The notes: generated by a model not told the origin, from the letters alone. A stretch of DNA of 64,000 nt from Bradyrhizobium embrapense (GCF_001189235.2 NZ_LFIP02000001.1:868001-932000); one strand, 5' to 3'; shown: positions 1 through 8,277, numbered from the stretch's first letter. Numbers and translations: made by a program.

Positions 1-1
1 G

Positions 2-394
2 CACACCGGCGACGGCGGCTACATGGACGAGGACGGCTTCGTCTACGTCGTCGACCGCGTCAAGGACATGATCATCTCCGGCGGCGAGAACGTCTATTCG
101 GCCGAGGTCGAGAACGCGTTGGCCCAGCATCCGGCGGTGGCGCAATGCGCCGTGATCGGCATCCCAAGCGAGCGCTGGGGCGAGCAGGTCCACGCCGTCG
201 TGGTGATGAAGAGCGGCGCCAGTGCCACGCCGGAAGAGCTGATGGAGCACTGCAAGACGCTGATCGCCGGCTACAAATGCCCGCGCAGCGTCGACATCAC
301 GGCAACTCCGCTGCCGCTCTCGGGCGCCGGCAAGATCCTGAAGCGCGAGCTGCGTAGGCCGTATTGGGAGAACCGGGAGCGGCGCGTAAGCTGA
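2..394 (+). CDS. Acyl-CoA synthetase (AMP-binding family), C-terminal end only
   Basis: This is the 3' end of a gene that begins before the window; the frame is open from base 2 through HTGDGGYMDEDGF to a TGA at 392-394. The visible part covers the end of the large domain and the whole small C-terminal domain of an adenylate-forming enzyme. It contains the hinge-like stretch DRVKDMIISGGENVYSAEVE and, near the end, LSGAGKILKREL, whose lysine is the catalytic residue of the adenylation half-reaction in this family. Such enzymes join a carboxylic acid to CoA with ATP. Without the N-terminal substrate pocket I cannot say which acid is used. The family is certain; a medium- or long-chain fatty acid is only a guess. 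Confidence 0.9.
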   Translation, partial: HTGDGGYMDEDGFVYVVDRVKDMIISGGENVYSAEVENALAQHPAVAQCAVIGIPSERWGEQVHAVVVMKSGASATPEELMEHCKTLIAGYKCPRSVDITATPLPLSGAGKILKRELRRPYWENRERRVS

Positions 395-486
395 GGCACG
401 CTGCATAGGGCTGCCCCACCGGCGGCCGTTGACATCGGAGCACGCGGCCGATTGGATCGACTTGAGCTTCAATCCAGCGAGTTCCG

Positions 487-1083
487 ATGTCCGCACCCGA
501 TACCAACGCCGACGGCAAGCCCCGCCGCCTGATGCACCGCCGCTCCGTCGAATGTCTCGGCTATCTCCGGGACGACGGGCTGTGGGAAGTCGAGGCGCGG
601 CTGGTCGACACCAAGCCCTATGCGCGGCAGGACAGGCACCGCGGCCTGCAGCAGCCCGAGGATCCCGTGCACGACATCAGGCTGCGGCTCGCGGTCGACG
701 ACAGTTTCACGATCCGCGAGACCGGCACCACGATGGCCTCGACGCCCTACCCGTCCTGCCTCGACGTCGAAGGCATCTTGCAGCGCCTGGTCGGTGAGCG
801 CATCGGCAAGGGCTGGCGCGAGCTGGTCCGCCGCAAGATCGGCAGGCTCGAGACCTGCACCCATCTCGCCGAGTTGCTGGGCCCCGCAGTGACGACGCTG
901 TTCCAGACCGCGACCTCGGGCAAGGACCCGCAAGGCCGCGGCGCGCTCGATCATCAACGCGACGTCACCGAGCCACCGTTCTTCGTCGGCGGCTGCTATT
1001 CGTGGCGGCTGGATGGGCCGGTCGTGGCCGAGACGTTCCCGCAGTTCGCGAACAAGCCTGTCGAGGCCAAGCAGGGAACGTGA
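487..1083 (+). CDS. DUF2889 domain protein
   Basis: A 198-residue soluble protein with no signal peptide or membrane segment. Its core (RLMHRRSVECLGYLRDDGLWEVEARLVDTKPY, then a beta-rich stretch and CTHLAELLGP) matches what I know as DUF2889, a family of unknown function often found near acyl-CoA and aromatic catabolism genes in Alpha- and Betaproteobacteria. It lies 92 bp after the acyl-CoA synthetase gene on the same strand and could share its transcript. It converges with the kinase gene ending at 1108. No catalytic residues are known to me for this family, so no function is proposed. Confidence 0.85.
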   Translation: MSAPDTNADGKPRRLMHRRSVECLGYLRDDGLWEVEARLVDTKPYARQDRHRGLQQPEDPVHDIRLRLAVDDSFTIRETGTTMASTPYPSCLDVEGILQRLVGERIGKGWRELVRRKIGRLETCTHLAELLGPAVTTLFQTATSGKDPQGRGALDHQRDVTEPPFFVGGCYSWRLDGPVVAETFPQFANKPVEAKQGT

Positions 1084-1107
1084 GACTGCAGGATGCACTC
1101 GCCATCG

Positions 1108-3003
1108 TCAATTCGCGTCGGTACGGGGATTCTTCACGCCCGCTCTTCCGAGCGCGGCCCTCAACTGTTCGACATCGAATGGCTTCGTGAGCAATTGAAC
1201 GCCATTCTCGACGGAGAAGCGCTTTCGTATATCCTCTTCCAGATACCCGGTGGCCAGCACGACCGGCAGGTCCGGATACAGGCTGCGCAGCTCCGCAACA
1301 AGCTCGTCGCCGGGTCGGTCCGGCAGCCCGAGGTCAACGACGGCGGCCACCAGACCGTCGATACCGGAGCGAGCTTTGGCGGCGGCTTCCTTGAAGTTTG
1401 CAGCGCCATCGACAGTAAAGCCGGACTCCGTCAGCATGTCCGTGACGAGAAGATTCAGGAGACATTCATCCTCCACCACCAGGACGCGGCTCGGCGGTGG
1501 AGATCCGCTCTCGAGCATCCGGCGGATACGAATCCCGAGCTCTGCGAATGAAAATGGCTTGCTCAGCAGTTCGATCTCCGGATCGAGCCGTCCTTCGCGA
1601 ACGAGAACGTCACCCGCATATGCCGTCGTGATCAGGACTTTCAATTCGGGCCGCAGCGCACGCGCACGATCTGCCAGCGCCTTGCCATTGACGGAACCGG
1701 GAAGTCCAAGGTCGGTGAACAACAATTCGATCTCGGCGTTACTTTGCAGCAAGTTGAGCGCGGCGTCTGCATCCGGTGCTTCGAGGACCCTGTATCCAAG
1801 CTCCCTAAGGCTGCCTACGGTGGTGACGCGCACGTCCTCGTCGTCTTCGACCACCAGAACCGTTTCACCCTCCCGGGCGCGAGGAATGGACTTGGGCTCC
1901 ACGCTCGTTTCGATGCGAGACGATGCCTGCCCCGGGAGCACGACGGCCCTAGGGAGATAGATGTCAATCCTGGTGCCGACGTTTGGCTCGCTGCGGAGCT
2001 TGAGGTATCCGCCGCTCTGCTTGACGAAGCCATAAACCTGGCTCAAGCCGAGCCCGGTACCTCGTCCGTCGACCTTTGTGGTGAAAAACGGCTCGAACAC
2101 CCGGTTGAGGATCTCCGGCGTCATCCCCATGCCGGTATCGGTGACGGAGATCCTGACGTGAGGCCCGGGTTCGCTGCTGCCGTCCTCCGACTCATCCCGA
2201 GCGAGCTCGATGTTCTCGGCGGTGATAGCGAGTAGCCCGCTCTCCGGCATGGCATCGCGCGCATTAACGGCCAGATTGAGGATCGCCGATTCCAATTCTG
2301 TTGGATCGACCTCGACTTCCCATAGCTGAGGCGGTATCTCCGTTCGGACTGCAATGCCCTCGCCCAAGGTTCGCTGCAGCAAATCCGACATGCCCGCGAT
2401 CAATTCCGCGAGGTCCACGCGACGAAATTCAAGCGGCTTGCGTCTCGCGAACGCAAGTAACTTGCTGGTCAGGAGCGCGGCTTGCTGGGCGCCGCGTGTG
2501 GCGTTGTCCAGCATCGATACCAGTGCGCCGCCTTCGCGCCCGACACGGCGCCTCGCGCTTTCCAGATTGCCCAGGACGACGGCTAGCAGATTGTTGAAGT
2601 CGTGCGCGATGCCGGCAGTGAGGCGCCCGACGGCCTCCATCTTGGCAGCGTGACGCATGCGATCTTCCATGGCGCGGCGTTCCGATACGTCACGTACGCT
2701 CGCAAGGCGCGCCGGACGCCCCTCCCAACTGGTCTCGACGGTGCGGATCTCGGCATCCACCAGACCGCCTCCCGGCTGATGAATGGCGATCTCACTCATC
2801 TCGCCAACCACAATCGGCAGCCCGATCGGCGAACCGATCAGCGCCGGTTGAGGCTGCCCGAACAGGCGTTCCGCCGCCGGGTTGGCGAACAGCACAAACC
2901 CGCCTTCATCAACAACGATGATGCCGTCGGCGTTCTTCTCTATGAGAAACTGGATGTCCGATTGCTCGATTTTGGAGCTTATCTCGGTGTCCATCATGCA
3001 CAT
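1108..3003 (-). CDS. Hybrid sensor histidine kinase with PAS and two receiver domains
   Basis: A 631-residue cytoplasmic signalling protein and the last gene of the kaiB-kaiC operon, 27 bp after kaiC. In order it has a PAS domain (about 15-108), a histidine phosphotransfer helix with the phospho-acceptor in AGIAHDFNNLL (His134), an ATPase domain (about 220-352, Asn247 in LNLAVNARDA and glycine box DGRGTGLGLS), and two receiver domains with likely phospho-acceptors Asp431 (LFTDLGLPG) and Asp557 (VVDLGLPD). It has no membrane segment, so it senses an internal signal. Kinases next to kaiBC are known from Rhodopseudomonas and Methylobacterium. By inference this one carries KaiC output to a regulator. 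The start could also be Met4 (2994). Confidence 0.93.
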   Translation of the reverse strand: MCMMDTEISSKIEQSDIQFLIEKNADGIIVVDEGGFVLFANPAAERLFGQPQPALIGSPIGLPIVVGEMSEIAIHQPGGGLVDAEIRTVETSWEGRPARLASVRDVSERRAMEDRMRHAAKMEAVGRLTAGIAHDFNNLLAVVLGNLESARRRVGREGGALVSMLDNATRGAQQAALLTSKLLAFARRKPLEFRRVDLAELIAGMSDLLQRTLGEGIAVRTEIPPQLWEVEVDPTELESAILNLAVNARDAMPESGLLAITAENIELARDESEDGSSEPGPHVRISVTDTGMGMTPEILNRVFEPFFTTKVDGRGTGLGLSQVYGFVKQSGGYLKLRSEPNVGTRIDIYLPRAVVLPGQASSRIETSVEPKSIPRAREGETVLVVEDDEDVRVTTVGSLRELGYRVLEAPDADAALNLLQSNAEIELLFTDLGLPGSVNGKALADRARALRPELKVLITTAYAGDVLVREGRLDPEIELLSKPFSFAELGIRIRRMLESGSPPPSRVLVVEDECLLNLLVTDMLTESGFTVDGAANFKEAAAKARSGIDGLVAAVVDLGLPDRPGDELVAELRSLYPDLPVVLATGYLEEDIRKRFSVENGVQLLTKPFDVEQLRAALGRAGVKNPRTDAN

Positions 3004-3030
3004 CCCAACAACTGCCGTTCGCGGTGGAAG

Positions 3031-4497
3031 TCACTCTCTGAAGACGTTGGGCGCCTCCTTGAAAGGTGCACCAAGGTGCATGCCCGAACCGTCGATCGAG
3101 AATCGCCGGATCTCCTTGGCGTGTTCGCTGCCGCGCATCTTCAGCACCATCAAACCGCGATGCATGGTTTCCTGCTCCTGGATATACCGTAGCAGGATGA
3201 TCGAATCGGTCATCGTCGAGATATGCTGTTCGCTCGCGCTCTCGCCGCCGATCAGCGACTTGCTCGTTGCCGTGCAGAGACCCGCGATTTCCCTCTTCTT
3301 GATGAAGGAGGTCAGGCTGATCAGGAACTCGCGGAAGCCCGTCTCGGGGGCGATGCGCTCCAGTGCGGACAGGCTATCGAGCGCAATACGGTCGGGCTTG
3401 AACTCATCGACCATCCCCTGGATCGTCAGCAGGTGATCGGGCAAGCCCTGGGCCTCGGGATAGAGACTGACGACCTTGAGCTTGCCGTCTGCCTCCATGC
3501 CGGCGAAATCCGCGCCCCAGCCGCTGGCGTTACGGAACAGCTGGCCGCGGCTTTCCTCGTAGCCGAACATCAGGACTCTTTCTCCTGCCGCGACCCCACC
3601 GGCAACAAAATTTGTCACCAGTAGCGTCTTGCCGGTTCCCGTCGCACCGCTGACCAGCGTCACGCTGTCGCGGAATAAGCCACCACCGCACATCTCGTCG
3701 ATATCGGGATTGCCGCTGGTCACGCGCACCGTGCTCGAATGCTGCTCCAGTCTCAGCGACGACAACGGTATCGCCACCACGCCGCGTCCCCCGAGAAGCG
3801 TGAACGGCGCCTCGCCCTCGACGTGATGGCTTCCACGCATCTTCAGAACCTCGATCGTACGACGGCGCTTCTCGCGGTAGAGCACGTTGCGCAGGATGAC
3901 AACGTTGTCGGCGACGAACTCTTCGAGCCGATGGCGGGTAATCTCGCCGTACTCGCTGTTGCGCTCTGCCGTCATCAGCACAGTGAGGCCCGACTTCTTC
4001 AGGGCGGTGCTGATGTGAAAAAGCTCTCGGCGCAATGTCTTGGGATCGCCGATGAAATGATCGAAGAGCTGGGTGAGTGAGTCCAGGACAACCCGTTGGG
4101 CGCTGACGCTCTTGGCCGCGTGCTGGATGCGCGACAGCAATCCCGCGAGATCGAAGTCACCTATCACCAGTTCATCATTGGGTGGTGGACTAGCATCGAC
4201 AAACGCGAGCCTGCCTTCCTTCTTCCATTTTGCAAGGTCCCAGCCGAAGCCGCTCATGTTGGCCTGGATGTCGGCCGGAGGCTCCTCGAACGTCACCAGC
4301 ACACCGTTTTCGCCGAAGTGAGTGATGCCGTGTGCAAGGAACTGCGTGGCAAATACGGTCTTTCCACTGCCAGGCGTGCCGCCGACCACAGTGGAGCGCG
4401 CCCGCGGCAATCCTCCCATCACCAACTCGTCGAAGGCATCGACCCCGGTCTTGACCCGCTCCAACACTCCAGTGATGTCTGCTTCCTCAACGCTCAT
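3031..4497 (-). CDS. kaiC: Circadian-clock-type ATPase KaiC
   Basis: A 488-residue double-RecA ATPase. The CI half has Walker A GGTPGSGKT (39-47), the catalytic Glu pair in TFEEPP (71-72) and Walker B VVLDS (136-140). The CII half has Walker A GATGTGKT (284-291), YEES (313-316) and IALDS (371-375). The segment EQHISTMTD keeps the Ser-Thr pair (Ser427-Thr428) at the position of the S431/T432 autophosphorylation sites of Synechococcus KaiC. The third site, T426, is replaced by Ser422. The protein is about 30 residues shorter at the C-terminus than the 519-residue cyanobacterial protein, in the tail that binds KaiA, and there is no kaiA in the window. It overlaps kaiB by 11 bp. In purple bacteria such systems act as an hourglass-like timer; that role here is inferred. 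Confidence 0.95.
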   Translation of the reverse strand: MSVEEADITGVLERVKTGVDAFDELVMGGLPRARSTVVGGTPGSGKTVFATQFLAHGITHFGENGVLVTFEEPPADIQANMSGFGWDLAKWKKEGRLAFVDASPPPNDELVIGDFDLAGLLSRIQHAAKSVSAQRVVLDSLTQLFDHFIGDPKTLRRELFHISTALKKSGLTVLMTAERNSEYGEITRHRLEEFVADNVVILRNVLYREKRRRTIEVLKMRGSHHVEGEAPFTLLGGRGVVAIPLSSLRLEQHSSTVRVTSGNPDIDEMCGGGLFRDSVTLVSGATGTGKTLLVTNFVAGGVAAGERVLMFGYEESRGQLFRNASGWGADFAGMEADGKLKVVSLYPEAQGLPDHLLTIQGMVDEFKPDRIALDSLSALERIAPETGFREFLISLTSFIKKREIAGLCTATSKSLIGGESASEQHISTMTDSIILLRYIQEQETMHRGLMVLKMRGSEHAKEIRRFSIDGSGMHLGAPFKEAPNVFRE

Positions 4498-4777
4498 GCC
4501 TTATCCTCTGGTCGATCCCGAGAAATTCAAGAACCCGCGCCGTGTCGCCGAGATCGCCGACGATGCGTCGTGTGCGGGCCGTATCGTCGTGGGAGAGCGT
4601 GGGTGTTGCGATGATCCGCGCGCGTTCGGCGAGGTCCGGCCGTTCCAGCACGTCGATGACATCGACGTCCCACCCATGTGTGCCGAGGGAAGCACGCAGA
4701 CGTTCTAGATTCTGCTGCGCCCGGCGCGAGCTGGCCGAATTTCCGGCGATATATAAGCGAAGCAAGCGTGCGGCCAC
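4487..4777 (-). CDS. kaiB: Circadian clock protein KaiB
   Basis: A 96-residue thioredoxin-like protein. It has the family signatures LRLYIAGNSASSRRAQQNL at the start, VIDVLERPDLAERARIIATP in the middle and RRIVGDLGDTARVLEFLGI at the end. The cis-proline region ATPTL, conserved in fold-switching KaiB proteins, is present. KaiB binds phosphorylated KaiC. The gene is the first of the kaiB-kaiC-kinase operon and overlaps kaiC by 11 bp, so the two are probably translationally coupled. About 167 bp separate it from the end of the LuxR-type gene upstream on the same strand. I did not find a clear promoter motif in that gap. Confidence 0.95.
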   Translation of the reverse strand: MAARLLRLYIAGNSASSRRAQQNLERLRASLGTHGWDVDVIDVLERPDLAERARIIATPTLSHDDTARTRRIVGDLGDTARVLEFLGIDQRIRHER

Positions 4778-4944
4778 GGAGACATTGCCTTCTCGTCTGA
4801 CCGTTGGCCCAATCGCTGCAGCGCCGCGGCGCTACAGCATCCGAGTTACGGAGGCTCCCAGTGAACCCGATGAGTCTCGAAGGAACAACAAGTGCCGGTC
4901 CGGTGCAAGAGAGCTAGAACTACCAACCGCCTAGTAGGTCCGAT

Positions 4945-5592
4945 TCAGTTGTGCTGCAGATCGGACGGTGGATACCGACGTCGTCTGCGGCGTAAGCTCT
5001 CACCTGTAATGCCGCGCTCGCGCACCCAGAGAATCGCGGCCGCGCGGCGGTTGACGCCGATCTTGCGGTAAAGCGACGAGATGTGGTTACGCACGGTATT
5101 ACGCGACACATTGAGTGCCCTGCTCATCTCGTAATCGCTCTTCCCCTGGTAGATCAAGCCGAGGACTTCCTTCTCGCGCTCGGTCAGAAAATCCAGATCT
5201 TCAGCCGCAGAGTGGTAAGATCCGAACGGCAACGACTTGATCCGGTCGATGATGCCTCGGGCGAAGGCGGAGGTATCGGCCAGCACCGATTCGATCGCAG
5301 TCATGACCGCGCGCTCCGCAGGTTGTCGCTGCTGTATCACGCAGACTTGTGTCGGCGCGCCTTTGATGCTCACGGTTTCGGCGGAAACGAAGCAGTCGAC
5401 GGAGCCGACGCCGTCGGGGCGAAGCGGCAACTGAAGCTGCTTAACTTCTCCATCCAGTCGCTGCCGAGCCGTGGTGTCCATTCCCACCACTTGGCCGTCC
5501 GCGTCGACAAAGACGATTCCACCGCGTGCAGCGGAGAGGGTTCGCCTCAGCCCTTCGTCTTCGCGCGCGTCATCCGTCACCACTTGGTCCAT
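4945..5592 (-). CDS. LuxR-type response regulator with PAS-like N-domain
   Basis: A 215-residue regulator. Residues about 14-92 (RTLSAARGGIVFVDADGQVVGMD onward) look like a small PAS-like sensing domain rather than a phospho-receiver, since there is no acidic pocket or phospho-Asp. Residues 136-190 are a LuxR/FixJ helix-turn-helix (LTEREKEVLGLIYQGKSDYE, then VSRNTVRNHISSLYRKIGV). The tail is basic (RRRRRRY). It lies upstream of kaiB on the same strand, though a common transcript is not shown. Its own promoter region carries a perfect EcfG-type motif (5646-5671), so it is probably induced in the general stress response. Its ligand and targets are unknown. It is a candidate output regulator for the neighbouring kai genes. 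Confidence 0.9.
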   Translation of the reverse strand: MDQVVTDDAREDEGLRRTLSAARGGIVFVDADGQVVGMDTTARQRLDGEVKQLQLPLRPDGVGSVDCFVSAETVSIKGAPTQVCVIQQRQPAERAVMTAIESVLADTSAFARGIIDRIKSLPFGSYHSAAEDLDFLTEREKEVLGLIYQGKSDYEMSRALNVSRNTVRNHISSLYRKIGVNRRAAAILWVRERGITGESLRRRRRRYPPSDLQHN

Positions 5593-5645
5593 TACTGGCT
5601 CCCATGTGTTGTCTGATCTGTCAGTCTTGCTTGGGTTGCCAGATC

Positions 5646-5671
5646 AACGTACGGAGGCCCGCTCTGGTTCC
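5646..5671 (-). promoter_or_regulatory. EcfG (general stress sigma factor) promoter
   Basis: Read on the minus strand, the sequence is GGAAC (5671-5667), then 17 bases, then CGTT (5649-5646). This matches the published -35/-10 consensus of EcfG sigma factors of rhizobia (GGAAC, 16-17 bases, CGTT). It points to the LuxR-type gene starting at 5592 and would leave a leader of roughly 45 bases. A nine-base exact match with allowed spacing is unlikely by chance at this place, but there is no experimental evidence here. Confidence 0.7.
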
Positions 5672-5800
5672 CTTAGGCTAACCTCCTGGTACTTATGGGC
5701 TATCGGCTGGAACCCAGTGTCCAGGCCGCCTGCAAGGCTCCCCTCGACGGGACCCGCACTCAAAGTTGTAGTGCCCGAGAGGCGCCGGCGTCGCGCCGCG

Positions 5801-6634
5801 TCAGGAAATCCGCAGCCCGGTAAGCGCAAGGCTCACCGCTTTGAGCCGCTTGCGCGCCTCGGCATCATAGGCCTGCGCATGGGCGCGGGCCTCGCGCTTG
5901 CCGTCGAAGAACAGCCCAGTTCGGCCTGCGACGTCGTCATCCTGAACCAGACGCAGGATGGCGTCGCCGCCCTGCTCGACGGTCGAGATCGGCGTGGCGC
6001 CGCTGGCGCGCACCATCGTCGTGTTCATGTAGGTCGCCGGATGCAGCGAATTGACCGTCACACCGGAGCCTTCGAGCTCGGCGGCAAGATCGATGGTGAA
6101 CATGATCTGCGACAGCTTGCTCTGCGCATAGGCGCGGGCGCCGCTGTAGTTCTTGGTGATCATCACGTCGTCGAAATCGATCGGGTGCTGGCCGAGCGAG
6201 GCGACATTGACGATGCGCGCCGGCGTACTGGCCTTGAGCCGCGGCAGCAAGAGATGTGCGAGCAGGAAGCCGGCGAGGTAATTCACCGCGAAGCGCAGCT
6301 CGTGGCCGTCCTTGCTGGTCTGCCGCCCCGGCCCTTCATTCTGCGAGCCGATGCCGGCATTGCTGACCAGAACATCGAGGCGCTCCTGGTCATCGAGCAC
6401 GAGCTGGGCGAACTCGCGGACCTCGGCGAGCGAGGACAGATCGGCCTGGTAGAACATCGGCTCCCTGCCGGAGACCCGCTTGATCTCGTCGGCCAGGGTC
6501 TGCGCCCGCTTGGTATCGCGGCCATGGATCAGGACCCGGGCGCCGGCGGTGGCCAGCTTCAGCGCAACGTAGCGGCCGACGCCATCGGTGGAGCCGGTGA
6601 TCAGCACGGTCTTGCCTGCCATGTTCATGGACAT
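5801..6634 (-). CDS. Short-chain dehydrogenase/reductase
   Basis: A 277-residue Rossmann-fold oxidoreductase. It has the cofactor motif TGSTDGVG (14-21, a variant of TGxxxGxG), SNAGIG (91-96), Ser146 in NVASLG and the catalytic pair Tyr169-xxx-Lys173 in AYAQSKLSQ. The arginine in HGRD after the second strand suggests NADP(H). The long insertion before the active site (HPIDFDDVMITKNYSG) is typical of the retinol-dehydrogenase-like or protochlorophyllide-reductase-like branch. The substrate cannot be told from sequence. The gene stands alone between the LuxR-type gene and a divergent small membrane protein gene. Confidence 0.88.
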   Translation of the reverse strand: MSMNMAGKTVLITGSTDGVGRYVALKLATAGARVLIHGRDTKRAQTLADEIKRVSGREPMFYQADLSSLAEVREFAQLVLDDQERLDVLVSNAGIGSQNEGPGRQTSKDGHELRFAVNYLAGFLLAHLLLPRLKASTPARIVNVASLGQHPIDFDDVMITKNYSGARAYAQSKLSQIMFTIDLAAELEGSGVTVNSLHPATYMNTTMVRASGATPISTVEQGGDAILRLVQDDDVAGRTGLFFDGKREARAHAQAYDAEARKRLKAVSLALTGLRIS

Positions 6635-6883
6635 CGTCCTTCGGTCGTTCTCCCAGCGCTGTCAGTAAAGATAAATGCGCAGCTTGGACTTTGCCATGGC
6701 ATGCCGCAGCGCGATCGCCCCCAAAATGGCGCCGAAATGGCCCCCAAGTGCCCTGCTCCATCATCACCCGCGTACAATCTGTCGCGCGGCCTGCGGTCGC
6801 GCGGCGCCGCGTCGCGCGTCAACGCGAATGCATTCTGATATCGTTGGGATGAACGACAAGGCCGGGATCGGCAAAGGACCGGA

Positions 6884-7228
6884 ATGTCCTCGACCATTCC
6901 AGACAGGTTCTCGCGCAAGGCTCCCGCGCTGGAGCCGTTGGGCATGCTGTTGCTATTCGCGGTGCTGACCGCGCTGCCGATCGTCCTGACCGTTCGTCTG
7001 GTTGAGCCCGCACTCGTGCTGCCCGCGCTCAGCCTCGTGTTGTTCGCAGAGGCAGCCATTGCCGCGCTTGCGGCACGCGTGATCCGCATGCGTGCGAGCG
7101 TGGCGAACCTCACGCTGTGGGATTTTGCCGGCGCATTCACCTTCATGGGATGTGCGGCGGCGATCCTCGGCGAACCGGATCAGGCGGCGCTGTTCTTCGA
7201 GGAACAGGCCGCGCTGCGTCCGGCATAG
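6884..7228 (+). CDS. Small integral membrane protein, unknown function
   Basis: A 114-residue protein with three hydrophobic segments (about 17-36, 42-66 and 80-98) and a soluble, acidic C-terminal tail (LGEPDQAALFFEEQAALRPA). The ATG at 6884 is preceded by AAAGGA. No family was recognised. Its stop codon TAG is also the first bases of a GAGCATG-type palindromic repeat (7228-7276), so the repeat appears to have inserted at or formed the gene's end. The downstream TerC-type gene is separated by that repeat and about 235 bp and is probably transcribed on its own. Confidence 0.7.
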   Translation: MSSTIPDRFSRKAPALEPLGMLLLFAVLTALPIVLTVRLVEPALVLPALSLVLFAEAAIAALAARVIRMRASVANLTLWDFAGAFTFMGCAAAILGEPDQAALFFEEQAALRPA

Positions 7229-7276
7229 AGCATGATCCGGAAAAGTGTGAAGCGGTTTTCCAAAAAGATCATGCTC
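7228..7276. repeat. GAGCATGATC-type dispersed palindrome
   Basis: The arms GAGCATGATC (7228-7237) and GATCATGCTC (7267-7276) are perfectly complementary and enclose about 29 bases (CGGAAAAGTGTGAAGCGG and following). I recognise this as a very common intergenic repeat of Bradyrhizobium genomes. A diverged copy lies at 56243-56285. It starts inside the stop codon of the preceding gene. Confidence 0.75.
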
Positions 7277-7483
7277 AAACAAGAACAAAGCGCGACGACA
7301 ATCCAATCCGATTTGATCGTGCTTTGACCTTAATCCCAGGCCGGGCCCCTCTGGCAGCCACAAGCTGCGATGTCGGACTGGAACTCAGTTGGAGTGGCCC
7401 TGCTTCGACCCGCGACCTGAAAGCGTCGCGGCGGATTCGCTGTCCGTGTGACCGCGACGTCCCGTTTAGTTGAAAACGGTCCG

Positions 7484-7503
7484 CTCCCCGACCTCAAGGG
7501 GAG
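7484..7503 (+). promoter_or_regulatory. Hairpin that buries the ribosome-binding site of the TerC-type gene
   Basis: CTCCCC (7484-7489) and GGGGAG (7498-7503) form a perfect 6-bp stem with an 8-base loop. GGGGAG is part of the Shine-Dalgarno sequence AAGGGGAG, eight bases before the ATG at 7512. The stem would hide that site from the ribosome. This pairing is visible in sequence; a regulatory role is inference. Confidence 0.4.
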
Positions 7504-7511
7504 TATTACCC

Positions 7512-8132
7512 ATGTCCGAACTGTTTTCACTCCACGGTCTCAGCGCGCTGCTGCAGGTCGTCGTCATCGACCTCGTGCTGGCCGGCGACAACGCGGTCGT
7601 GATCGGCCTCGCCGCGGCCGGCCTGCCAGCGAAGCAGCGCGGCAAGGCGATCCTGATCGGCATCGCGGCCGCGACGCTGCTGCGCATCCTGTTCGCGCTC
7701 GTCACCACGCAATTGATGCAGATCGTCGGCCTGCTCCTGGCGGGCGGCATCCTGCTGCTCTGGGTGTGCTGGAAGATGTGGCGGGAGCTGCGCGCGGCCG
7801 CGCATGAGACGACGGCCGAGCACGCCGCCGATGGGGCGGAGGTGCCGCGCAAGACGCTGTGGCAGGCCACCACCCAGATCATCGTCGCCGACGTCTCGAT
7901 GTCGCTCGACAACGTGCTGGCGGTCGCGGGTGCGGCGCGCGAGCAGCCGATCGTGCTGGTGTTCGGCCTCGCGCTCTCGATCGCGATGATGGGCGCGGCC
8001 GCGACCTTCATCGCCAAGTTGTTACAGAACCACCGCTGGATCGCCTATGTCGGCCTCGCCGTGATCCTCTATGTCGCGGTCGACATGACCATTCGCGGCG
8101 CGTCCGAGATCGCGAAGGTCGCGCCGGCTTAA
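7512..8132 (+). CDS. TerC-family (YjbE-type) integral membrane protein
   Basis: A 206-residue inner-membrane protein with about seven hydrophobic helices. It has the two family repeats carrying acidic residues inside the membrane: VIDLVLAGDNAVVIGLA near the N-terminus and VADVSMSLDNVLAVAGAA in the middle. TerC/Alx/YjbE proteins are linked to manganese export and to metal loading of exported enzymes. The exact ion here is not shown. I chose the ATG at 7512 because it follows AAGGGGAG and gives the usual MSELF start; the frame stays open upstream to 7470. The Shine-Dalgarno sequence lies in a small hairpin (7484-7503). The gene has no partner in an operon and is followed by a repeat block. Confidence 0.9.
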   Translation: MSELFSLHGLSALLQVVVIDLVLAGDNAVVIGLAAAGLPAKQRGKAILIGIAAATLLRILFALVTTQLMQIVGLLLAGGILLLWVCWKMWRELRAAAHETTAEHAADGAEVPRKTLWQATTQIIVADVSMSLDNVLAVAGAAREQPIVLVFGLALSIAMMGAAATFIAKLLQNHRWIAYVGLAVILYVAVDMTIRGASEIAKVAPA

Positions 8133-8155
8133 CGCCACCCACGCGGACGGATCTT

Positions 8156-8277
8156 CACCTCTCCCTTGGGAGAGGTCGGCGCGCAGCGCCGGGTGAGGGA
8201 TTTCGGTCTCACGAGAATGCTGCGGCCCCTCACCCGATTTGCTGCGCAAATCGACCTCTCCCCATCGGGGAGAGGTG
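8156..8277. repeat. Intergenic palindromic repeat block (CACCTCTCCC type)
   Basis: The block starts with CACCTCTCCCTTGGGAGAGG and ends with CCTCTCCCCATCGGGGAGAGGTG, so its ends are inverted relative to each other and each end is also a small hairpin. Inner elements GGGTGAGGG and CCCCTCACCC pair as well. It would fold as a long cruciform or RNA stem between the convergent TerC-type and RraA-like genes. This kind of element is common between genes in Bradyrhizobium. It may serve as a bidirectional terminator. Confidence 0.7.

Noticed and set aside
7496..7511. AAGGGGAGTA before the TerC-type gene resembles the 5' loop of the manganese-sensing yybP-ykoY riboswitch
   Set aside because: The aptamer would need about 100 more bases with a second conserved loop before the start codon, but the ATG follows after eight bases. 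I find no matching 3' element upstream. The match is explained by the Shine-Dalgarno sequence.
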